Positions 1 to 12,012 are shown, counted from the first letter of the stretch. The stretch is 64,000 bases of DNA from Gigaspora rosea (GCA_003550325.1 QKWP01000485.1:1-64000); one strand, 5' to 3'. Notes: generated by a model not told the origin, from the sequence alone. Program-made: numbers and translations.

Positions 1-171
1 AATGTAATTTTATACAAACAATCTGGAAAATAAATAGGTGCATCTTGAAATTTATACACATCTGATAGAGTAATTATAAAATAAAATAAATTTATAAATA
101 TAATTAAAAAAAATTTGGTTGCATTATACCTAATCTAATTGCATTTTTAAAAATTATTTTATTTGGCAAAA

Positions 172-384
172 ATGAGATACACTTTCTTAAATTACGTTAA
201 ATTATTAAATTACAAACTTGTTACTATTTTCAAAGGATATGAATGGTCTCAAATTACCATGTTATGGAAAAATCGCCAATTTTCTGAATGTCAAGACAGA
301 TTTTTTAACTTATTAGCACATACAGAATATGTATATACATTTTATAAAATTCAAAGTATGTTGGTAATGATGATTTTACAATAA
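172..384 (+). CDS. Short conserved ORF of unknown function (unit A)
   Basis: A 70-codon frame from the second ATG (MRYTFLNYVKLL...). The same frame is open in F' (23212-23427) and shortened in B' (4236-4397), but carries stops in the copies at 8190, 15100 and 19165. I recognise no domain; it is rich in Leu, Tyr and Lys. Its survival in two of six copies may be chance, because the DNA is a young repeat. It could be the end of an exon or non-coding sequence. I see no functional evidence beyond conservation of the repeat. Confidence 0.2.
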   Translation: MRYTFLNYVKLLNYKLVTIFKGYEWSQITMLWKNRQFSECQDRFFNLLAHTEYVYTFYKIQSMLVMMILQ

Positions 385-1574
385 AAATATAAATAAATAC
401 TGTATAGCTAATAATAGTTATGAAATTAAAAATTGTGTTCTGTATGTAATGAATAATTTAGGTTGTGTCAGGTTTTTCACAAAAAATAATCGCTAGTAGA
501 GTCAGTATATTCATTTAAATTTTAGTATTTCTATTAATTGACAGACTGAATTACGCCCAGTTTATGATTTGGATGATTCTTGAGATAAAATAGTTGAATT
601 CAATAATTATAAATAAAGACCTTTTGAGTAACTCATGCATAAAGCCAGGCCCGCATTATAAACCAGACCAACACTAACACACTAGCTAATCAGGCAGGTA
701 CATAGGGCTCAAAGAACTAGCTGATTAGGTGAGGTGTTACAGGAGTCCCCAAATTAAACTTAGACTACTAGCTAATTTTATGCTGACACATTAGTCGATC
801 CATAGCATTACACTAAGCTTTGCGAGAAATTACATAAATACACTTTGCCACAGACTCTCTCTCTCTTCCTCACTGGCAAAAAACAAAAGATCAATAAAGT
901 GTTCTTAAAATCCGAATTCATAAACACTAAAACCATAGTATTGGTTGTTTTGTAGCCTGAAAAATTTGGAAAACAACCGCATTGACAATGTTATAGGAAA
1001 TTTTCTTAAAACCCAATTTTCCTGATAATAAGAACTATCCAAAGGAATTCTAATATCAGCTGATGATTTTCCATCTACATAAAGCAGGTCGGATAGAATT
1101 CTAAAGAACTTGAATTTACAACAAATGACAAATCTGAGAAGAGAAGATTAGATATGAATCTTGATTGTTTCTCAAGACACAGGTATAACTCCCATTCATG
1201 TGACTGTCTTTTGGTAATTTAATAATTTGGCATCATAATTTCTAAATTAAGCAGTAAATAATGTCAGCATAGTTGTCAATTAGGTTCAGAAGTAGTTGAT
1301 ATCAGGTACAATCATTTTCAAGTATGCGTTACTATCATGTGAAAGCGCCAGCATACTACTGTTTAGCTGTAATTAGTATGTGATTTATTGTTTTGTAATA
1401 CCAGTTTTTAAAAAGAGGTGGTTTGTCTTTAACTAGTTCAGGACAGGGACCAGACCATATGCATCCCTGCCAGAAATATTAAATATGTACTTATGTAAAT
1501 TTAGTACATACATAAGTGTGCTGTAACAATAACTAAATTATAACGAACCTACTTTAATTCTTTTTTCACTTTAA
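385..1574. other. Non-coding leader of unit A
   Basis: About 1.2 kb between the short ORF and the F-box-type gene. It contains a GC-richer block near 640-800 with repeated CTAGCTRATYAG motifs and a pyrimidine-rich run (1555-1573) just before the ATG. The same block heads units C, D and E. Open minus-strand frames that appear here in some units (11215-11451, 15659-15916, 19832-20017) are not kept in all copies and look fortuitous. Confidence 0.6.
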
Positions 1575-3061
1575 ATGGCATCAAATATGTTTATAGGAGC
1601 TATGCCCAAATTAATGGAAAATATTCTTAAAAATTTAAATAAAGAAATTTATTCATTATACTCATGTATACTTGTGAGCCGTCATTGGTGCAAAATGTCA
1701 ATTTCTATTCTTTGGCAAGATCCATTTTCATTTGAACAAAGAAGTCTTTATTCATTTCTAAATATTTTTTGTCACTTGGTAAAGACAAAAATCCCTTTTA
1801 AAGGATTTGGAATAAATACAGTATTTTCTGAAACACTTTTTGATTATGCAAGATTTTTAAAGGTTCTTGATCTATCACATTTAAAAAGTAATGTTGAAAA
1901 ATGGATTGATTTATAGCAAGTTGTTTTAAAATCTTATTATACACTATTATTATATTGTATAATGAATTTATTAATTAAATTATTTATTAAGTCTGGTGCT
2001 ATTTTGTACAAATTAGATTTACATTATTTATATATTCTTGATTATGAAATTAATTTGGAGAGACCTTTTTCATTACGACAAAATAAGCAATTTTTTTCAC
2101 AACTCCAAGATTTAACCTTGAGCTTAATGATATTCGGTACTAAAAATTCAACTAATTTATTAAGAATCTTGAAAAAAAATGCTGCGAAAATTAGTGCTTT
2201 GAAACTTGATAAATTTTATTCTGCATATAAGCTACAGTTATTTCAACCCCTTATACATATTACTAAAACACAAGAACAACTTGGACAATTTAGCATAGTT
2301 GGTAAACATTATCCTGCAGAATTCTACAGCATCGTTTCAGCTTTAGAGAGTCAAAAAAACTTGTTACAAGAAGTTATATTAGAATATAGCGATTGTATTG
2401 CAGAGTTTGAGATATTAAAAAATAGTTTAAGTTTAGAAATTCCTCGTATGAGGTATTACGGCAATCTAGAACTGTTGAACATATTAAATTGTAAAATTAA
2501 CACTTTAGAAATCGTTGGTGTTCATATTAATGCATCATATATAATTCAAATTTTAAAAAATTCTGGTTTATTACTACAATGACTAAAATTTAGTTCTGAT
2601 TCTATTTCGGAAGAGCCTTTATTACTAGAAACGCTAAAGTTTTTCTGCACAAACATTACATAACTTAACATTTCTTTTATTGAGTTATCCATACAACTCC
2701 TAGAGCTTATTGATAAATTTACAAAACCTTCAATTCCTCATGTTAGAATGTAACTCTCACTCACTAGCAAAGAAGAATTTAAAATGCTAGTTAGGCAGTT
2801 TGCAGAAATATTGCCATTAAACATTGCAAGAACTTGAGTTGGGGGGACTTGGCTAATACCTTATATAAATATTTTTCTCAATAATTGCAATGCACCCTTA
2901 AAAACATTATTAATTTATGAGCTAGACAAAAAAAATTACTGAAATGGAACATTGAAATATGTAGGTTTATTGGTATATTGTTTTTAGATAATACTATTAG
3001 AAATAAAATAGAAATATATATTACATTAGTACCATATGAAAGCATTGTTGTTAATTTCTAG
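1575..3061 (+). pseudogene. Broken F-box/LRR-like gene, copy A
   Basis: Related to the large F-box families of glomeromycotan fungi, whose products are thought to be substrate adaptors of SCF ubiquitin ligases. The N-terminus shows an F-box-like stretch (MPKLMENILKNLNKEIYSL, then CILVSRHWC and ILWQDPF), followed by Leu/Ile-rich repeats that would form an LRR-like body of roughly 480 residues. The frame is stopped by TAG at 1914-1916 and by TGA at 2580-2582 in the same frame, and it shifts further downstream. Copies C, D and E allow the reading to be followed to a common stop at 3059-3061. The family call rests on the F-box-like N-terminus and residue pattern; a search against Rhizophagus F-box proteins would settle it. 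Confidence 0.7.
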
Positions 3062-3123
3062 TTTCTATAAATTAATTTTATCCATGTGGACAAAAAATAT
3101 ATTATATTATTTTTATGCGTAAA

Positions 3124-3739
3124 TTTTTTTTTTATACCTTGGTAGTATACACAAGGGCGCTGTTGGTGCTCTTTTTATTAACTTATTTTTAATGGTCTTT
3201 ACATATACAGAAGGTTTTCCTAACTAAGCTATACCTTCTTCCAATTGTCCATTTTTCCTGGCTGACTCTTGCAAGTTAACCATGTCCGGTGCTCCGTACC
3301 TATTGGATCTTAGGCTGCTATTTAAAAACTATATATTCTGCCAGTACGCTATATAGGTCAGCTGTTTTTCATCTGCTGGGAGCCGCTTCTATTTTCGTTA
3401 GTGTAGAGTTAGTTTCTGGTTTCCTACTTCCTAGTTCAGTCGGTACTCTTGTCTTGTTTCACATTTGTCTTATTCCTATTTTATAGTGGATGGCCTTATG
3501 TTTACGACGTTTCTTGTCAGATTGTTTCCTTTTCTGAATGCCGCATAACCTCTGTGGCTATATTACACAACTTGTTATTGTTGTAGTACCATGTCCGTAA
3601 CAGAAGGAATGTTCAACGCCTCTTTATAGATCCTTGCTATTTGTGATCCTAACACAGTTTTTGTCATCCACTAGACTCGAACCAGCGACCTTGCAAATAT
3701 AACCCAGTGTGCTAACCACTGCACTATCTGACCCAGAGT
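3124..3739 (-). mobile_element. tRNA-derived SINE, copy A
   Basis: About 615 bp read on the minus strand: a tRNA-like head (complement of ~3675-3735) with an A box (TAGTGCAGTGG) and B box (GGTTCGAGTCT), a long unrelated body, and a poly(A) tail seen as poly(T) at 3124-3133 on the plus strand. The flanking duplication is worn here but clear in copies C and E. Confidence 0.75.
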
Positions 3740-4066
3740 TATATGGTACTTTTTTCAATGTAGTTAAGTCGACAAAATTATTAATATCACAAAAATCAAA
3801 TTTAAAATATAATAAAATCAATCTAAATCTTAAATTGCAAAAATACTAATCCAAAAAATATCAATATGATTACTTATACCCGAAAATAACTTTATTTATA
3901 TAACATAAAATTTAACCAATAAAGCTTTATGTTTATACTTAATATTTGAAAATTGAAATTTTGGATTATTTTAAGAAATTCGGGAAGGCCTAAAACCAAC
4001 TAGACAAATTTGAACCTAAATCATTCTTTTAACTTAAAATATATCAATAATTAGAAACATTAACCA

Positions 4067-4753
4067 AATGTAATTTTATACAAACAATCCGGAAAATAAA
4101 TAGGTGCATCTTGAAATTTGATACACACCTTATAGAGTAATTATAAATAAAATAATTTATTAACATAATTAAAAAAATTTGGTTACATTATACCTACTCT
4201 AATTGCATATATATATATTATTTTATTCTGCAAAAATGAGATGCACATTCTTAAATTACATTAAATTATTAAATTACAAACTTGTTACAACTATTTTCAA
4301 AAAGTGTGAACAGTCTCAAATTACTATGTTATGGGAAATTTGCAAATTTTCTGAATGTCAAGACAGATTTTTTCTTATTAGCACGTACAGAATATGAACT
4401 TACATTTTATAAAATGCAAAGTATGCTCATAATGATAATTTTACAATAAAAATATAAATAAATACTGTATAGCTAATAATAGTTATGAAGTTAAAATTTT
4501 TGTTCTGTATGTAATGAATATTTTGGGTTGTGTCAGAGTTTTTTACAAAAAATAATTCACAAGTAGAGTCAGAATATTCATTTAAATTTTGTATTTTTAT
4601 TGATTGACAAACTGTATTATACCAGTTTATAATTGGGATGATTCTTGTGATTTAAATAGTTAAATTCAATAATTATAAATAAAGGCCCTTTTGAGTAACT
4701 CAAGCATAAAGCCAGGCACGCATTAAAACCAGGCCAAAACTAACACACCATTA
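4067..4753 (+). repeat. Truncated array unit B'
   Basis: Matches the first ~690 bp of unit A, including a shortened version of the 70-codon ORF (4236-4397), then stops inside the leader after ...ctaacacac and switches to flank X. Unit F' switches to the same flank at the same point, so the junction was duplicated, not made twice. Confidence 0.85.
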
Positions 4754-5330
4754 AACAAAGTAGTATTTTCTATTATATTTAATTTTCATTCAGACCTTTT
4801 AACTAGACATGTCATGGTTGAATCGGTTCTTCGAAAGAATTTGGCCTTCGGGATAGGTGGTAAGATAAAAAGTTAGTACCTGATCACATGTACTGTGGAT
4901 CGAGTCAGGGTTTATTAATCAACTGGGTTTGATTAAGAATCAAGTTACGAATCATTACTTATACGAGTTCGGTCAGATAATTATAATCAATAAAAAAAAC
5001 AATTACATTATACATGAAACACGTGGATCAGTAAAGCTAAGTATTTTATGTTTAATTGATTGATGATATAATAACGGTATAATTTATTAATAAAAACTTA
5101 ATTCAATTTGGACATCCGTTATCACATAAAAAAGGAATGTATGAAAAAGAAAAGGAAGTTAGACTTAACTAGCAGATAAAAAAGAAAAGAAAGAAAAAAA
5201 ACAACTATAGTCTGTACCTTCGAAGACGGAAATAAGGACGTGACTATAAGTATATATGGGTTGGTCACGACTCTTATATGCGAGGAAGGGGCACATGAGA
5301 ACCAAAAAACGCATTTATGCTTGCTTATAG
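4754..5330 (+). repeat. Flank repeat X, copy 1
   Basis: Non-coding, about 580 bp, with the recognisable run ttcgaaagaatttggcc near its start. It is repeated at 7622-8150 and 23723-24263. It always adjoins array units (B'|X1, X2|C, F'|X3), so it marks array borders. Confidence 0.85.
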
Positions 5331-5692
5331 ATGTGACAGAAAACCTGGGTAAATTCGTAGTTATTCATAAAATAATAACATTAAACAGAACTCAGGAGAC
5401 GGATTCTCTTATTAAAAAAAAAACGTTAACAACAAAGAGTTGGAGTATACATATAAGAATTTGTAGAAAGACCTACCAAAAACTTGACGAATCTGTACAC
5501 AGTGCTGTACAAAAGACAGTAGAAGAACTTGTACAATATCCAGTCCAAGCAGTAATGGATAGGTTCGAAGCCAAGAAAGTTTTCAAATATTATATGAAAG
5601 CAGCCGAATTAGAAAATCCATGGGCGATAGAATTAATAATAGTACTGTACTTTAGCTGTTGCACTCAAGGAGATTCATGGATTATGCGATAA
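5240..5692 (+). pseudogene. ORF with one Sel1-like repeat (gene fragment)
   Basis: A 150-codon frame starting inside flank X. Near its end the residues AKKVFKYYMKAAELENPWAIE fit the core of a Sel1 (TPR-like) repeat. Sel1 repeats are commonly joined to TKL kinases in arbuscular mycorrhizal fungi. The frame closes just after that core, where further repeats would be expected. The N-terminal third derives from repeat X and is probably not original coding sequence. A relic of a kinase/Sel1 gene together with the three fragments downstream. Confidence 0.45.
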
Positions 5693-5880
5693 AGTTAAAG
5701 ACTTTGCTAATGAGTTGAAGAATTATTGTAAAATCTGTTATGAGAATTCTTTCTTTTACGATGTTTTAGTATATAAAATATATTGATTATATAATCGTAA
5801 GAAAATATGCAAACAGAGAATCATTATGTCAGAATCTTGAGCAAGTATAAAAGATGAATTAGAAGTATAAATTAAACATT

Positions 5881-6222
5881 TTGTATTGCATAGCATCGGA
5901 TCTCGAATCGATTCATTTTCAGGAATTAATTCATGGAGATCTACACACTGAACATATTTTGCAAATAGAACTAGATAGTGCTTATGTCAAAGATCTTGGA
6001 CTTTCAGAAAGAAATAAAAACGGAAAAATTTATGCAATTATGCCTTATTTAGCACCTGAAGTTCTGATAGGTCAATCATATACGAAATTATCAGATATTT
6101 ACAGTCTTGGCATCATCATGACAGAAATATCAACTGGAAGAAAAGCCTTTAATGGAATTCTCTTTGATTGTGGTCGTGTATTAGAATTATCGATAAGGAA
6201 TCTAGAGAAAATCGTAAAGTAA
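5881..6222 (+). pseudogene. Kinase C-lobe fragment (TKL-like)
   Basis: About 113 codons covering the catalytic half of a protein kinase. The catalytic loop reads ELIHGDLHTEHIL: the HxD aspartate is kept but the Asn that binds metal is His. The DFG site reads DLG. The APE motif (YLAPEVL) and the helix-F signature (SDIYSLGIIMTE) follow. The style matches the large TKL families of Rhizophagus. No N-lobe lies directly upstream, and the frame closes before the C-lobe ends, so this is a fragment. A fragment that looks like a kinase N-lobe lies downstream at 7042-7493, in inverted order. Confidence 0.7.
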
Positions 6223-6517
6223 GTTGGAAAAGTGATCACAACGTGAAAAGGAAATGAAAGATGAAAGACGAACCTGAATGATAAAGTTGATGACATAAGG
6301 TTTCTCTGTTCGTGGTTGGTCATTGCACTGTGTATAGATTAAGGAACCAACGATTGTAGGAGTTTTTGACGCTGGTTGTAAAACAATATGAGAAGATTTG
6401 AGATTTGATAAACAGTAAGGAATAAAAGCGACAAAAGGAATGTGAGTCAATAAGTGTTGTCACTGTATCAGATTACTCAATGAAAGTTCTTTAGTTAACC
6501 CTTAAGTTGCGTAATAT

Positions 6518-6689
6518 CCTAGTACTAGGACGTAAATAAGTACTGCGCAGGGAGGAAAAAAAAGTTGTAAGTCACAAATCCCTAGTACTGGGCGTAAATA
6601 GGTACTGTGCAGAAAAGAAAAAAGGGAACGTTGATAACTATAAGTAGTGAAAATATCCTAGTCCTGGGACATAAATAGGAACTGGGCAG
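6518..6689 (+). repeat. Three copies of a ~33-bp motif
   Basis: Motif close to CCTAGTACTGGGCGTAAATA followed by RGTACTG..CAG at 6518-6551, 6581-6613 and 6657-6689, separated by A/G-rich spacers of unequal length. The first copy contains the palindrome CCTAGTACTAGG. Confidence 0.7.
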
Positions 6690-6851
6690 GGAATAATAAT
6701 GATGTTGATATTGAACAGGACTCGGAAGTTGGGTTCTGTTGCAAAAAAAAAAAAAATCAACAGGCATGAATGAGTCTAATGAAAGTATCAAGTTTGTTAT
6801 TGTTATTACATAGCAGTTGCGATCGAAATCGTTAAGCACAGAGCATTCAGA

Positions 6852-6944
6852 TATTGTCTCAAGTCTGCTAAGGAAGGTAACTCCATGGAAATTTGGAAGG
6901 CTGCTATTCGTTGCGGATATGAAATTGGCTGGAAAAGAATCTAA
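6852..6944 (+). pseudogene. Sel1 repeat fragment
   Basis: Thirty codons reading YCLKSAKEGNSMEIWKAAIR and then CGYEIGWKRI before TAA. This fits one Sel1 repeat (KSAKEGN...W.A..Y..GIG). It lies between the kinase C-lobe piece and the N-lobe piece, as expected for remains of kinase-Sel1 genes. Confidence 0.5.
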
Positions 6945-7041
6945 AGATTCTATACGATTTGTGAGTGGTAAAACTTAAAGTCTATGGACCAGCTCAACAT
7001 ACCACAAAAGCTTGGTACAAACATATGATTATCAGAAAACT

Positions 7042-7493
7042 ATGCAAGGATGGACGAGTGGAAATAAGAATGCTGATGAATGTATTAAAGAATTTCAACT
7101 TAGAGCTGCATCATATACAAGTGTGATTGAGTGAATTTCTTTGAGTAGACCAGATAATGTTAAAATATTGGTGCTGAGTTTTAGCAACATGGTTGAATGA
7201 GAAGCACTATATGGATAGAGATGGAGATGGACAAAAAAAAAAAAATTGAATACAGACAACCACAATGTGAAGTGTCTTGTGATTGGCTTAGAAACGCTAC
7301 AACCAACGAATATATGCTAGTATTTAACGAATTTGGCTCAAGAGATATGATCAGAATGGAAAATGTGCCGATTACATGCTATAACACTTCTCTAGCTGGA
7401 TACCAGTATGTTCCTCAGAAAACAGCATTAGGACTGAAATATATTCAAGAGATCGGTAATAGACCTTTAATGAACTGGTTAGATAATGAATGA
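7042..7493 (+). pseudogene. Kinase linker and N-lobe fragment (TKL-like)
   Basis: The first frame (7042-7134) reads GWTSGNKNADECIKEFQLRA and then SYTSVIE before TGA. This is the linker that precedes the kinase domain in many Rhizophagus TKL kinases (a SGN...D..I...QL.A pattern before EWIP). The frame continues after the stop to RPDNVK, then shifts; from 7197 it reads IWIEMEMDKKKKIEYRQPQC, EV, and then LRNATTNEYMLVFNEF, which resembles beta 2 to alpha C of the N-lobe with the VALK lysine segment damaged. The assignment rests on remembered family patterns; a profile search for Pkinase_Tyr would confirm it. Confidence 0.45.
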
Positions 7494-7621
7494 TATGATT
7501 GGGGATCTGGCTCAGTTGGAGAACTGAAAATAGTTGGAGAACGGGAAGCCATTTGTGAACATGAATCTAAAAACTGATTGGTGGAGATTTTCACTTCGGG
7601 TTGAGAGTCAAGAAAGGTCTA

Positions 7622-8150
7622 GCTCCGGTCACGGTTGAATCAGTTCTTCGAAAGAATTTGGCCTTTGGGATGGATAGTACGATAAAAAGTTAGGGTCTGT
7701 TCACGTGTACTGTGGATCAAGTCAGGTTTATCAATCAACTGGGTTTGATTAAGAATCAAGTCACGGATCATTACTTACACAAGTTCGGTCAGGGTAATTT
7801 TGATCAATGGAAAAATCGATTGTATCACTCATGAAACACGTGGATCAGTTAAGCTAAGTACTTTATATTTAATTGATTGATGATATAATAATGGTATAAT
7901 TTATTAATCATAACTTAATTCAATTTGGAGGTCCATTATCACATATAAAAAGAACATATAAAAAAGAAAAGGAATTTAGACTTGACTGGCAGATAAAGAA
8001 GAAAAGAAACAAAAAAACAACTATAGTTTATGCCTTCAAAGACGGAAATAAGGACGTGACTATAAGTAAATATGGGTTGGTCACAACTCTTTTATGCGAG
8101 GAAGGGTCACACAAGAACCAAAAAATGCATTCGTGCTGATTATAGTCAGG
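7622..8150 (+). repeat. Flank repeat X, copy 2
   Basis: Second copy of X, aligning with 4800-5320 with scattered substitutions. It ends where unit C begins, so here X is upstream of a unit rather than downstream. Confidence 0.85.
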
Positions 8151-8500
8151 ACAATACTCTAATTGCATATGTATAAATTATTTTATTCTGCAAAAATGTG
8201 ATACATATTCATAAATTAAGTTAAATTTTTAAATAAACTTGTTACAACTATTTTCAAAGGATGTGAATTGTTTCAAATTTCCATGTTATGAGAAATTCGT
8301 CAATTTTCTGAATATCAAACCAGATTTTTAAACTTATAAGCACGTACATAATATGAACATACATTTTATAAAATGCAAAGTATGCTAGTAATGATAATTT
8401 TACAATAAAATATAAATAAATACTGTATAGCTAATAATAGTTATGAAGTTAATATTTGTATTTTGTATATAATAAATAATTTGGGTTGTGTTAGAGTTTT

Positions 8501-10985
8501 ACTAGTACGATCACATGAATGTGTAACATGAAATGTGAGAGGCATGGTTTATGCTCGTCAAAGTTGATGTCCACTATGCTGATTTTTGCAAAATCTTTTT
8601 TTGGTAAGGGTAATGGTTTTCATTTAGTTATTTTTGGAAGAATGTTAACATTTTGGCATTTATGAATGTATGCGCAGTGTATGCGTATGTGTGCACGTGA
8701 GTGCGTGCGAACATATTATATACATCTGTAATGATTGACGTAAAAAGTGTGTCATTGAAAATGGTTATTGGATTACGATTTTCTTACAATTTTGATTTTT
8801 ACCAGTACGATCACGTTGAATGTGTAACATGAAATGTGAGAAGGGCTGATTTTTGAAGAATCCATTTTTGTATGGGTAATGGTTTTCATTTTTCCAATTG
8901 GGTGATTTTGACGGCACAGGATGACAACACGTGCATGTGTGAGAAAAAAAAATTTCGTAATTGTGTGTAAATACATTGTAGATTGGTGGATACTGCGTAC
9001 TTGTCAAAAATAACATTTATATGTTGTAATTGACTAATAGTGTGGGATATTTTTTTTGAAATTATGCCTGTTTAGTGTTGTTAATTAATGCATATGCGAT
9101 CTGATTTGAAATGTAATCTTATATCGAGTTCTGTAATAAATAATAATAAAATACTTTTATTACGATACATGAAACTTTTAAGCCCTTGTAGTCCTAATAA
9201 GGGAGTTACATAATCGATAAAATATTTTTGGCACTTTGCCTTTTGTAATCAGACCATGAGAAAATTTAAAATATGACCATTTATGACGATCTATTTAAAT
9301 CTGTAATTATTGAGACATATGATCATTTGAGTATTAATGTCGTAAAAGATTAGACATAATTCGTAATTGATCTATCACTATGAATTAATATTTTTATTTA
9401 AAAAATCAACTTTCGTTTGTTATTCGCACTTTGCATTTTCGAGATGTAAATAATCGACTTCCATTTGTCATATGCAATTTGTATTTTTGAAACATTAATA
9501 GTATGCAGACTATGTATTGCCAAAGGTAAGGTTTATAACAGAAATCATGATATAAGATATAATAACTTCAACGTCAACCCTAACCACATTTTGTGATTAT
9601 TAGAATAAAGAGAAGATTTGTATGAGAATTTTTTACAGTAATTCTTGTTAGAAGCACAATAATTTCGATCTTAAAACGTATTATATACCGAGTAACTTTG
9701 TAATCCACAATAGAAATTGTGATAATTCTAATACATACTAATTCACCTTTTCATCATTACCGATATAAACCACAATGGCTTATCCATAATTACATGTTTG
9801 CACATTGTAAGAGTGGTGAGTATTGGGTATACAGCTAAAAACTACCAACAACACCACTATCTAATCAAACCAATGCCCTTTAATCGTGCAAGACTCTTGA
9901 AACTTGAATTGGTCTGCAAAAAGGAGCGTGGTTGATTTGGTCCGGGTCTTGAAGTTCTTTTAGGGTCTTGCTATGGCGTGATCAATTAAAGATAAGTAAG
10001 TTGGCTTGTCCAATTGGCTTCAATTTTTTTTTTGACTATGTCCAATTGAAAATGGACTTATGTTCAAAAAAAATTGAAACCAATTGGACATAATGACATG
10101 CTATCCCTGAAGATAAGTATCTTTGGAATTTCTTGTGGATAGTTCTTCGGTTTGTTCAAATCTCACTATTTATATAATTCTTCTCTTTATTCTAGTTGTA
10201 AGGCTCTAACGCAATCGTTATATTATTAATGATCATCACGTAATCAAGGACTTTGCAGATGATTAATCTAACAATGGAATGGATTGATTGTTCGATAAAT
10301 CAGGTAATCAAAGGTTTAATCGATTTATGTTTTTATATAAAAGGTTATTAATTCGATCTTTCTTTCTTTAACTGGGCCAGACTAAATGGAGTTCAAAATT
10401 CTGGTTACAAAGTCACAACTAACGACACAAATTTACTTAGAATAATGAATATTTTAAGAGTAAAGTAAATTCAATAAGTAATTTATTCAACGGTTTTGGG
10501 TTAAAAGGAAACATTCTTAGAGCTAACACATCTACACTTTTTCGAAAGTTAGAATTCAACCTGAGAATTATGCTTTATTGAAGCGAAAAGGGGTCTTGTA
10601 TACTTTCTCCCCGCTAGCAAGTGTTAGCTCTAGTAATTATCCCAAAAGATTCTTGAATTAATAATAACGCCTTTCGATACATGAAATTCGTAATAAAGTC
10701 CGAATCCCGTGATCTCACATTAGAGTCTCGTGACATAATTTAGAGCTCTATTCCAACCCTAGTTACTCAGACCAAATTTATCGACGCCTCAATCGAAGCT
10801 TTACTGTTATTAGAGTTGGATAGAGTTGATTTTAATTGGGTTTTATAGCGCATAGTGGTGACTTTTGGACATAAGGTTCGTTTTCGCCCCTCATAACATA
10901 CGTAGTTTTTGATCAAATTATAGATATTAACAGATGCTGATCATACTGGTCCTGCACGGCATCGCATGCTGCGCAGCTATCTTAT
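8501..10985. other. 2.5-kb insertion in unit C
   Basis: Absent from units A, D, E and F' at the same position, so it is an insertion (or unit material joined here). No long ORF. It holds a direct duplication (8501-8632 and 8801-8893, offset 300 bp) beginning CCAGTACGATCA or CTAGTACGATCA, and the right part carries a related inverted 12-mer (tgatcatactgg, ~10937-10948). A hairpin lies at 10008-10089. No clear target duplication or transposase. Confidence 0.6.
10008..10089. repeat. Hairpin / inverted repeat
   Basis: Left arm starts gtccaattgg at 10008, right arm ends ccaattggac at 10089; each arm includes a T/A run, and arms of ~28 bp surround a ~25-bp loop that itself repeats gtccaattg. It looks like a small foldback element. 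Confidence 0.6.
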
Positions 10986-12012
10986 TCACAAAAAATAATT
11001 CACTAGTAGAGTCAGAATATTCATTTAAATTTTAATATTTATAAATAAAGGCCTTTTGAGTAACTCAAGCATAAAGCTGAGCATGCATTATAAACCAGAC
11101 CAATACTAACACACTAGCTGATCAGTTAGGTCACACAGGGCTCAAGGCACTAGCCAATTAGATGAGATGACACAGAAGCCACCGAATTAACTCAAACTAC
11201 CAGCTAATTTCATGCTAACATATCAGTCGATTACGTGGCATTACACTAAGCATTGCCGAGAAATCACATAAATACACTTGCCACAGACTCTCTCTTTCTT
11301 TCTCACAGGCAAAAAAACAAAAGATCAATAAAATGTCATTAAAATCATAATTCATAAACACTAAGAGCATAGTATTGGTCGTTTTGCAGCCTGAAAAATT
11401 TGGCAAAACAATCGCATTGACAATGTTATAGGAATTTTTCTTAAAACCCAATTTTCCAGATAATAAGAACTTATTGAAAGGAATTTTCTAATATCAGCCA
11501 ATGGTTTTCCACCTCATAAAGCAGGCTGGGCATAATTCTAAAGAACTTGAATTTACAACAAATGACAATTCTGAGAAGAGAGAATTAGATGCGAATCTTG
11601 ATTGTTACTCAAGACGCAGGCATAACTCTCATTCCTGTAACTGTTCTTTTGGTGATTTAATAATTTGGCATCATAATTTCTAAATTAAGCAGTAAATAAT
11701 GTCAGCATAGTTGTCAATCAGGTTCAGGAGTTGTTGATGTCAGGTACAATCATTTTCAAGCGTGTGTTACTATTATGTGAAAGCGCTAGCATACTACTAT
11801 TTAGCTATAATTAGTAAGTAATTTATTGTTTTGTAATACCAGTTTTTAACAAGAGGTGGTTCACCTTTAGCTAGTTCAGAACATGGACTGGACCAGATAC
11901 ATCACTGCCAGAAATATAAAAATACGTACTTACGTAAATTCAGTACATACATAAGTGTGCTTTAAAAATAATGAAATCATAACGAACCTACTTTAATTTT
12001 TTCTTCACTTAA

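Larger units (their letters stand above)
1..4066 (+). repeat. Array unit A (~4.07 kb)
   Basis: First full unit of a tandem array. The motif that opens the window (aatgtaattttatacaaaca) recurs in near-identical form at 4067, 14930 and 18994, and diverged at 23042, giving a period of about 4.06 kb. In order the unit holds a short conserved ORF, about 1.1 kb of non-coding leader, a broken F-box-type gene, an antisense tRNA-derived SINE and an AT-rich tail. The left edge of the window may cut the true start. Confidence 0.9.

Noticed and set aside
6099-6839. Minus-strand frames opposite the kinase fragment
   Set aside because: Antisense shadows; no domain signature.
8765-9016. Minus-strand frame of 83 codons in the insertion of unit C
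   Set aside because: It overlaps a second frame over the same bases, lies in a duplicated non-coding segment and shows no domain.
11215-11451. Minus-strand frame MGFKKNSYNIVN..., also open at 15659-15916 and 19832-20017
   Set aside because: It lies in the non-coding leader of the array unit; it is broken in unit A, has no recognisable domain, and its repetition follows from the unit repeat.
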